Positions 1 through 7,000 of a stretch of 32,015 bases of DNA are shown here, piece after piece. The stretch is taken from contig JABDCR010000031.1 in the NCBI GenBank assembly GCA_013288015.1, positions 1 to 32,015 of the forward strand. Direction: 5' to 3'. The notes below the pieces were generated by a model. The model made no database searches. It saw only the letters and a program-made list of their open reading frames with translations, and was not told the origin of the DNA. The stretch comes from Bacteroidota bacterium. GTDB lineage: Bacteria > Bacteroidota > Bacteroidia > B-17B0 > Aurantibacillaceae. A program made the position numbers and the translations under genes. Position 1 is the stretch's first letter. The number at the start of each line of letters is the position of its first letter.

Positions 1-114
1 GGTTTTTAAAAAGGCTTCTTCATTCATATAACCTAGCATTAAAACTTGTAATGTAGTTTCGTCTTGAATTATAGCTGGAACTAATCCGTTTGTTTTATTA
101 AAATCTATGTTCAT
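1..114 (-). CDS. hisI: HisI/HisIE, N-terminal 38 codons (runs off window)
   Basis: Phosphoribosyl-AMP cyclohydrolase, usually fused to phosphoribosyl-ATP pyrophosphatase (HisIE) in Bacteroidota; it performs the second and third steps of histidine synthesis in the cytoplasm. The 38 visible residues carry the family N-terminus: [10 protein letters not shown], then [11 protein letters not shown]. The ATG (114-112) overlaps the hisF stop in an ATGA arrangement, the usual hisF-hisIE coupling. The gene leaves the window at base 1, so the catalytic metal-binding part is not seen. The 3' end of a HisE domain lies on the opposite strand at 553-699, so this gene is probably split by a rearrangement or misjoin. 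Identification is firm; whether the gene is intact in the genome is unknown. Confidence 0.85.
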   Translation of the reverse strand, partial: MNIDFNKTNGLVPAIIQDETTLQVLMLGYMNEEAFLKT

Positions 115-562
115 CGTACTGATATGTTTTCTGTTTTTAAATAGTTCTTCAATTGTGGTATAGTTATCTCACTAAAATGGAAAATGCTTGCGGCTAATGC
201 TGCACTCACCTTTGTTTGTAAAAACACATTTTTAAAATGTGCTTTTTCTCCGGCTCCGCCGGATGCAATAACCGGAATGTTAACGGATTCACTTACTGCT
301 CTTGTAATATCTAAAGCAAAACCATTTTTGGTGCCATCATTATTCATGGATGTTAGAAGTAACTCACCTGCACCTAACTTTTCTGCTTCTTTAGCCCATT
401 CTATCGTTTTAAGTTGTGTAGGTGTTTTACCTCCATTTACATATACCATCCATTGATTATTATCGAACTTGGTATCTATGGCTACTACAACACACTGGCT
501 GCCAAATTGCGCAGCAATTTCAGTTATCAAAGTCGGCTCTTTAACGGCTGATGAATTAATTA
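111..562 (-). CDS. hisF: HisF fragment (C-terminal ~150 residues), 5' part missing
   Basis: Cyclase subunit of imidazole glycerol phosphate synthase (HisF, normally about 250 residues, a beta/alpha barrel that works with HisH). The family sequence begins at INSSAVK and runs to the stop: [13 protein letters not shown] (its Asp matches the second catalytic Asp, D130 of the Thermotoga enzyme), then [16 protein letters not shown] and [10 protein letters not shown] with the barrel phosphate-binding loop. The first ~100 residues, including the first catalytic Asp, are absent. Upstream codons to a TTG at 587 and a stop near 618 do not look like HisF; they are the antisense of HisE. As assembled, the fragment cannot be functional. 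The join lies near 553-562 at the palindrome AATTAATT. Confidence 0.85.
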
Positions 563-699
563 TTGAAGCTAAAGATAACAACGACAAACTCTTTAAAAAC
601 GAAGCCGCAGATTTAATCTATCATTTTTTAATTTTACTCAAAGCTAAAGGAATAAGTATGTTGGATATAGAGGAAGAACTAAAAAAAAGGTCTAAATAG
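553..699 (+). CDS. hisE: HisE fragment (C-terminal ~48 residues of HisIE)
   Basis: C-terminal end of phosphoribosyl-ATP pyrophosphatase, seen on the plus strand. ELIIEAKD is followed by [21 protein letters not shown] and then DIEEELKKR. This is the helical HisE signature, with acidic residues that bind Mg and the ATP-derived substrate. The reading frame extends back to an ATG at 469, but residues before about 553 are antisense hisF and not HisE. The fragment ends in TAG just before the promoter of the gene at 763. It is presumably the missing end of the minus-strand hisIE at 1-114. Identification is good; start and function as assembled are not meaningful. Confidence 0.8.
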   Translation, partial: ELIIEAKDNNDKLFKNEAADLIYHFLILLKAKGISMLDIEEELKKRSK

Positions 700-713
700 A
701 ATTAATCTTAAGG

Positions 714-743
714 ATTGAATATTAATTTTATTATTTACTTTTG
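714..743 (+). promoter_or_regulatory. Bacteroidota-type promoter for the NHL protein gene
   Basis: ATTG at 714-717 and TACTTTTG at 736-743 match the Bacteroidota -33 (TTG/TTTG) and -7 (TAnnTTTG) elements with an 18-base gap. The start codon follows at 763, giving a short leader. Assigned by motif only. Confidence 0.6.
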
Positions 744-762
744 AAATACCAGCTATTATAAA

Positions 763-2316
763 ATGAAAAACCTGTTTATTTTTTTTTATTTTTTTACCTC
801 AGTTAGTTTTTCGCAAATTATAACAACCATTGCGGGTAATGGTGTTGGTACTTATGCCGGCGATGGCGGACAAGCAACAAGCGCATCTTTTAGCGAACCC
901 CAAGGAGTAGTTATAGATGACACGGGCAATGTTTATGTGGTTGATGAAGATGATGATGTAATTCGTAAAATAAATACATCGGGAATTATCCACACTATTA
1001 TTGGAACAGGCAGCGTTGGTTATAGCGGAGATGGAGGGCAGGCAAAACTCGCCAAATTAAATTCTCCCGGCGGAGCGGTTATTGATAGAAAAGGAAACAT
1101 ATATATTACGGATACCTACAATCATGTTATACGTAAAGTAAATACATCAGGAATTATATCAACGATAGCGGGGCATGGAACCATTAGTGGTTATGGAGGT
1201 GATGGTGGAGCAGCAACGAATGCTTATTTAAATTTTCCGGAAATGATAACGGTTGATGGCATAGGTAATATATATGTTACGGATGCCGGAAATAATCGGG
1301 TACGAAAAATTGATACAGCAGGAATTATTAAAACCATAGCGGGTACAGGTGTGGCGGCCTATGCAGGAGACGGAGGGGCTGCCACATCAGCAAAATTAGC
1401 TTACCCCACAGGTATAGCTTTAGACACAACTTCAGAGATTATTTATATTGGAGATGCAAATAATAATGCTGTGCGAAAAATTGATGCAGCGGGTATAATT
1501 ACAACTTTTGCGGGTACAGGTGTTGTGGGGTATAGCGGAAACGGAGGTTTAGCAATGGTGGCTAAATTGCATAGCCCGCAAGGAGTAGCGATTGATACAG
1601 CAGGAACTATCTATATTTCGGATGGGGGAAATAATGTGATTAGAAAAGTAACTACTGCGGGGATTATTTCTACTTACGTGGGTACGGGAGTTGCCGGTTA
1701 TGGCGGTGATGGTGGACCTGCGGTGCTTGCCAAAATATATAACCCGCCTGGAATAACGGTTGATGTGACAGGCAATTTATACATTGCTGAATATTTTAAT
1801 AGTCGTGTGAGGAAGGTTACATTTTGTTCAAGCCCTCTCAATTTAAATGTAAGCGGAACTTTTTCGGTTTGTGTTGGTGATAGTACACAACTTACCGCAA
1901 GCGGTGCCTTAACTTATACATGGAGTGTTAATGTACATACAGCAAATATAAATATTGTTTATGTAAAGCCCACTACATCATCTACCTATAGTGTAGTGGG
2001 AGTTAGCGGTGGTTGTGCTGCCATTGATTCTGTTGCTATAACGGTAGATTCATGTGCATTGGGCGTAAAAGTAAACCATACTGAACCTGTTTTTATTTAT
2101 CCAAATCCTACCAACGGAATACTAAATATTAAATCAAACATTGTATCTAACGCGCAACTGGAAATTTACAATGCTATTGGTGAAAAAATATTTTTTAATT
2201 TGGTTAGAGATGCGGAGACTCAAATTAATTTGAGTGATATAAAAGCCGGAATTTATTTTTTACGAATTGTTGATGGAAATAATATTATTTACCAAAGCAC
2301 TTTGATAAAGCAATGA
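763..2316 (+). CDS. Secreted six-bladed NHL-repeat protein with T9SS type A sorting domain
   Basis: 517-residue secreted protein. A signal peptide (about 1-18, FFYFFTSVSFSQ) leads into six NHL repeats of 55-57 residues up to about 355. Each blade shows the pattern GIIxTIAGTG-GYxGDGG-A-LxxPxG-xxD-GN-YI-D-N-xRK, so a six-bladed beta-propeller is expected. Residues ~355-430 form an Ig/PKD-like module with Cys residues and TYTWS. The last ~80 residues (VFIYPNPTNG, then LEIYNAIGEK and GIYFLRI) are the Por secretion C-terminal sorting domain (TIGR04183 type), which directs export by the type IX system and usually surface attachment or release. NHL propellers of this kind are binding scaffolds; no catalytic motif is visible and the ligand is unknown. 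The stop sits two bases from the stop of the convergent gene at 2319. Confidence 0.9.
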   Translation: MKNLFIFFYFFTSVSFSQIITTIAGNGVGTYAGDGGQATSASFSEPQGVVIDDTGNVYVVDEDDDVIRKINTSGIIHTIIGTGSVGYSGDGGQAKLAKLNSPGGAVIDRKGNIYITDTYNHVIRKVNTSGIISTIAGHGTISGYGGDGGAATNAYLNFPEMITVDGIGNIYVTDAGNNRVRKIDTAGIIKTIAGTGVAAYAGDGGAATSAKLAYPTGIALDTTSEIIYIGDANNNAVRKIDAAGIITTFAGTGVVGYSGNGGLAMVAKLHSPQGVAIDTAGTIYISDGGNNVIRKVTTAGIISTYVGTGVAGYGGDGGPAVLAKIYNPPGITVDVTGNLYIAEYFNSRVRKVTFCSSPLNLNVSGTFSVCVGDSTQLTASGALTYTWSVNVHTANINIVYVKPTTSSTYSVVGVSGGCAAIDSVAITVDSCALGVKVNHTEPVFIYPNPTNGILNIKSNIVSNAQLEIYNAIGEKIFFNLVRDAETQINLSDIKAGIYFLRIVDGNNIIYQSTLIKQ

Positions 2317-2318
2317 TT

Positions 2319-3863
2319 TTATCTACCTGCGATTTGCTTTTGATTTTTTTCCTTCATAATTTTTTCAAAAGAAGTTTCGTGGATTTTACTATCTACCCAT
2401 GATTCCCAATCGAAAAGATTAAACAGATGTTGTTCGAACGGACTGTTTTTAAGCTGTTTAATTTTTCTTTTCAATTCAATAAATTCTGTTTTGGTAGCCC
2501 CAACACCTTCGGGTTTTAAAGCTGTTTTCATAAAATCGAGGATGGTTTTTTCTAAAGCAAAGAGTTTTTTTTGTTTATTAAAATATCGGTTGGCTGAACG
2601 TAAATCGGATGCAAGCAGACCATCGTACCCAAGTTCAAAATAAATCAGTAAAATAAATATACGCGCAAAATTGTAAAACTCTTCGAGCGTTTCGTTGGGG
2701 TAATTGATGATTATTTCATTAACCCATTTTAACGCTTGTTGAAATTTTTGCGCGCCAAAATAACCGTAAGAAAAAAGATAACGGAAACTGAGCTTGTATT
2801 CGGGATGAAACCAGCGCCCGAATTTATTTAAGCCATTTTCTGCCAATGGAAAAAGAGTTAAACATTGATCGAAACTACCCGCATTGATAAGACTGGTGAG
2901 TTTTAAATTATAATAGTAAATAAAAGTCCGTACTTCTTCATCCAGGTTTTTATGAGGGTGCTGGATAATTTTTTCCAGCGTTTTTTCTACTTCGTTAACC
3001 ATGCCTAACTCATCATAACTGTTAACGAGGTTGTTTAGTGAAACCAAATACTGCATGCTGTTATCGGCTAAATATTTTTCGTTTGCCTCAGCTAACTTTA
3101 TCCATTCTTCACGAATTTTCATTAAAGGAGTTTTATCGGGGAAAGAATCGTAATAGAAATTTTTTATCGTAAGCAGGCTAAGTTTTTCTTTAAACGAAGG
3201 GGTTTTTCGGGCAATGGATGAAGATGATTTTAGCAACTCTTCATATTCTGAATGCGCTTTTTTTGTACGGGGGTAACCAATTTTTCGCGACACATAATAT
3301 GATTTAAATTCAATCATACTTAGTTTAAATTCTTTTTCGAGAGAAGTAAAAAGCTCTTTTTCTTCGTGCTTTACTTTGTCCAACATTTGTTTCATTTTTT
3401 CGAGATTGCCCGAGTGCTGGTATAATTTACCTAGGGCTTTGTAAATTTCGAAAACGTACATTGTATTTCCTGAATCGTGGCTAAGCTGTAATGCTTTTAC
3501 TAAATGTTTTTCGGCAATTTTATATTGACGTTTTTGAAAAAGAAGTTCAAACGTGTTTAAATGAAAATGTACGGTTGTTTTTTTATTGTTGTTGCGATGA
3601 TACTCGTTTAAGCTTTGTAAAATAACTTTCATCAGGTGTTGTTTTTCTGATGCGAGGTTTTTGTAAAAGGGTTTTGATTTGTTTTGCGCTTTAAATTTAT
3701 CGTGGTCGTATTCGGGCATTTTTTCGAAAGCATCAAATAACAAAGACGCATGCGAATGGTGTTTGGCAGAATTGTGTAAGCCCGAATATTTTTTAAAATA
3801 TCTCTTCTCGGTTTTACTTAAAGTTTTTATCAATTCGAACAAACCTGATTCATACATAGACAT
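2319..3863 (-). CDS. Uncharacterised alpha-helical Bacteroidota protein, TPR-like
   Basis: 514 residues, no signal peptide, no membrane segment; highly charged and helical throughout. The N-terminus (FELIKTLSKTEKRYFKKY, then LLFDAFEKMPEYD) is typical of a Bacteroidota-restricted family of unknown function. Residues ~100-200 and ~260-430 contain degenerate 34-40-residue helical pairs (YKIAEKHLVKALQLS, YKALGKLYQHSGNLEKM, FARIFILLIYFELGY) that look like TPR-type solenoid repeats, so protein binding is likely. Two ATGs lie two codons apart (3863 and 3857); the first is used here. It is convergent with the NHL gene and divergent from the giant protein gene at 4032, with a very AT-rich gap between. 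No catalytic residues can be named. Confidence 0.75.
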   Translation of the reverse strand: MSMYESGLFELIKTLSKTEKRYFKKYSGLHNSAKHHSHASLLFDAFEKMPEYDHDKFKAQNKSKPFYKNLASEKQHLMKVILQSLNEYHRNNNKKTTVHFHLNTFELLFQKRQYKIAEKHLVKALQLSHDSGNTMYVFEIYKALGKLYQHSGNLEKMKQMLDKVKHEEKELFTSLEKEFKLSMIEFKSYYVSRKIGYPRTKKAHSEYEELLKSSSSIARKTPSFKEKLSLLTIKNFYYDSFPDKTPLMKIREEWIKLAEANEKYLADNSMQYLVSLNNLVNSYDELGMVNEVEKTLEKIIQHPHKNLDEEVRTFIYYYNLKLTSLINAGSFDQCLTLFPLAENGLNKFGRWFHPEYKLSFRYLFSYGYFGAQKFQQALKWVNEIIINYPNETLEEFYNFARIFILLIYFELGYDGLLASDLRSANRYFNKQKKLFALEKTILDFMKTALKPEGVGATKTEFIELKRKIKQLKNSPFEQHLFNLFDWESWVDSKIHETSFEKIMKEKNQKQIAGR

Positions 3864-3963
3864 ATTATTTTATACATATATAATTATGTTTAACTATTTA
3901 TATATCAAATATATAAATAATTATATAAATAAATAAAAATTATATAATAAATCAATATTATTG

Positions 3964-3993
3964 TTTGATGGAAGTATATGTGTCTTATTTTTA
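3964..3993 (+). promoter_or_regulatory. Promoter for the giant repeat protein gene
   Basis: TTTG at 3964-3967 and TATTTTTA at 3986-3993 (one mismatch to TAnnTTTG), 18 bases apart. It lies downstream of a possible ATG at 3978, so it supports 4032 as the real start. The surrounding divergent gap (3864-4031) is extremely AT-rich and holds nothing else recognisable. Confidence 0.5.
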
Positions 3994-4031
3994 CTTATAT
4001 CATTAAACTAAATAATTTGTATTTTAAATTC

Positions 4032-7000
4032 ATGAATAGAAAAACAACTACCCTTTTCGTTTTATTGGTCTTAACGCTTTCTTCATTATTCGCGCAAATT
4101 AAGCCCATTGAGCCGTCGCTTGCGGATAAGAAAAAAATTTCGGAAAGCATTGCCAACATTCCTGTTTCATTCAGACAAAATATGGGACAATGGGATGACA
4201 AAATTCTTTTTCAAGGAAATTCTCCGGCATGGGGGGCAACTATTTCTTTTCTACATAATGGATTAAGTTTTGGTTTTTGCCGCAATGAAAAAGAAAAACC
4301 TGTTGCCGGAAAAGTGCCTGAGCAATCACTTCACGATTACTTGGTTTGGAACTTACATTTTAAAAATAATAATACAGATGTAAAAGTTTCGGCTGAAGGA
4401 AAAGAAGATAGTCATGCCAATTATTTACTTGGTAACGATGCCAGCAAACATAAAACCAATGTACCCGATTACCGCGTTATTAAATACAATAACATTTATA
4501 ACAACATTGATATAAAATATTACAGCAATGGAAAAAATTTAGAATATGATTTCATTTTAAAGCCCAATGCTGATGTTACTCAAATACAAATGGAGTGTGA
4601 GGGAATTAAAAACTTGGATGTTAATGATAAGGGGCAATTAGAAATTACAACCGAGTGGGGTACATTGCTTGAGGAAATTCCTGAATCGTATCAATTAATC
4701 AATGGAGAAAAGAAGCTTGTAAAAATTAATTATAAAAAAATTAACTCAAGCACTTTTGGTTTTGATGTAGAAGGTGCTTACAATCATGCAATGGATTTGG
4801 TAATTGACCCTATTAATTTAGCCTGGAGTACTTTTGTTGGTGGTGCGGGTGGAGATGGTTACATATCGGACATTACAGTAGATAATGCAGGCAATGTTTA
4901 TGGAACGGGCTGGTACAATTCGGCTTTCCCAACAACAGCAGGGTCATATCAGCAGGCTTATCATGGTGGTGGCGGTTATGGCGACGCGTATATTTTTAAA
5001 CTAAACTCTACGGCATCCGCCTATGTTTATGCTACTTATTTAGGTGGATTTACAAGCTATGAGCAAGGAGAAGGCATTGCTGTAAACACAGCCGGAGAAG
5101 TTTATCTTTGCGGATGGACACAGTCGACAGATTTTCCGACAACACCTGGAGCATATAACACTACTTTTACAGGCACTTCGTTTCAGGATATTTTTATTAC
5201 TAAATTGAATGCGGCAGGTTCTGCTTTAGTTTATTCAAATTTAATTGGTGGCATTTATAGTGATTATGCTTATGCACTTGCACTTGATGCAGCCGGAGCC
5301 GTTTACATAACAGGTTACTCAACAAATAATAATTTAGATTTCCCTACTACTCCGGGAGCTTATCAATCGGCTGCTACAGGTGCGGGTGTTTATGTTTTGA
5401 AATTAAATGCTGGAGGTTCTGCTTTAGGTTTTTCTACTTTTACCCAAAACAGCGGAACGGGTTATGGCATAGCCATTGATGCTGCGGGAAACTCCTATCT
5501 AACAGGAGATACATATGCTACTACCATGACTGTTACGCCGGGCGCTTTTCAAGCTGTGGCAGGTGCTAACACAGGCATTTACTCGGATATGTTTGTGCAA
5601 AAAATTGACCCGACAGGAAGTAATTTAATTTACTCAACATATTTAGGTGGGAATGGTCAGGATGATATTTATTATGGTGATGGCATTGCAGTTGATGCCG
5701 CAGGAAATGCATTCATAACAGGAGGAACTGGGTCAAGTAATTTTCCGACAACAGCAGGCGCATTTGATGTAACATGGAGTGGGCAAGGAGATCCGTTTCT
5801 TACAAAACTAAATCCTACAGGAACGGGATTAGTTTATTCTACCTTTATTGGTCAGGGAGGCGTTGGTGAATCAGTAGCTATTAATTCATCAGGCGAAGCG
5901 TTTGTAGTAGGTAACGTTGGTGATACATTGGGGTTAGTTACGACACCTTGCACATTTGATGCAACCCAAAATGGTGGTACCGATTGTTTTTTAGTAAAAA
6001 TGGATGCAACAGGTTCAACCCAATTATATGCAAGCTATTTTGGTGGTAGCGGAAATGATTATGGTAATGGCCCGTTTGGAAAAGTGAAAGTTGTTTTGTG
6101 GGGTCCATGTCAGGATGAAGTTTATGTTTCTACTACTTCGCACTCGCCTGATTTTCCGACAACAGCCGGAACAGTTCAACCTGTGAAATTAAATAGTGGT
6201 GCCGATCAACCTGTGGTGTTTAAATTAAAACCTAAAGTAACACCTAACTTTTCTTTTTCGGTTAATTGTAATGTGGTAAACTTTACAGACCTATCTAACG
6301 GAACCTGTATTTGGAAAACAGGGCCATGGACTCCAACCGCATGGACCTGGCATTTTGGTGATGGAAATTCTGCAACTACTCAAAATCCATCTCATTCTTA
6401 CAGCGCACCCGGTACCTACACGGTTACACTTATTGTAAGTTGCCCAAGAGATTCGATAAAAATTCCGGTAACGGTTTCTCCGGGTTTGGTTTTATCTATG
6501 GCTTCAACAAATAGTGGATGTTCAGGCAGCACAGGTTCTGCTACTGTTAGTGTAACAAGCGGAACAGGACCATTTACTTATACGTGGACAGCCACAGGAG
6601 GAAACGCAGCAACAGCCAGTAATTTAGCTCCGGGTCATTATACCGTAACGGTTTCTAACGGAAGTTGTACTAATAAAGATACTGTAACAATTGGCTCTGC
6701 AGGTATCGCGCCTATAACATCTACTATAACAGGTCCATCACCTGTTTGCCCCAATGCAACAGGAATTGTTTATTCTGTGATTAACACAGCAGGTTCAACT
6801 TATAATTGGGCTGTGCCTGCAACAGCAACTATTACAGCCGGGCAAGGAACAAATTCTATCACCGTAAATTGGGGAGCAACCGGCGGAACGATTACTTGTA
6901 CAGAAACAAATCCTTGCGGAACAGGAATACCTGTTACCACAAATATTACTATTAGTACAACACCTGTAACATCGGCTATTAGCGGTACAACAACTGTTTG

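Noticed and set aside
184-456. Plus-strand 90-codon frame over hisF
   Set aside because: It is the antisense of clearly conserved HisF sequence.
763-2316. Tandem NHL units as a DNA-level repeat array or CRISPR-like array
   Set aside because: The units are protein-coding beta-propeller blades with diverged DNA; no constant repeat and spacer pattern.
3978-4031. Upstream start at 3978 for the giant protein
   Set aside because: It would place 18 non-signal residues before a perfect signal peptide at 4032, and a promoter box lies downstream of 3978.
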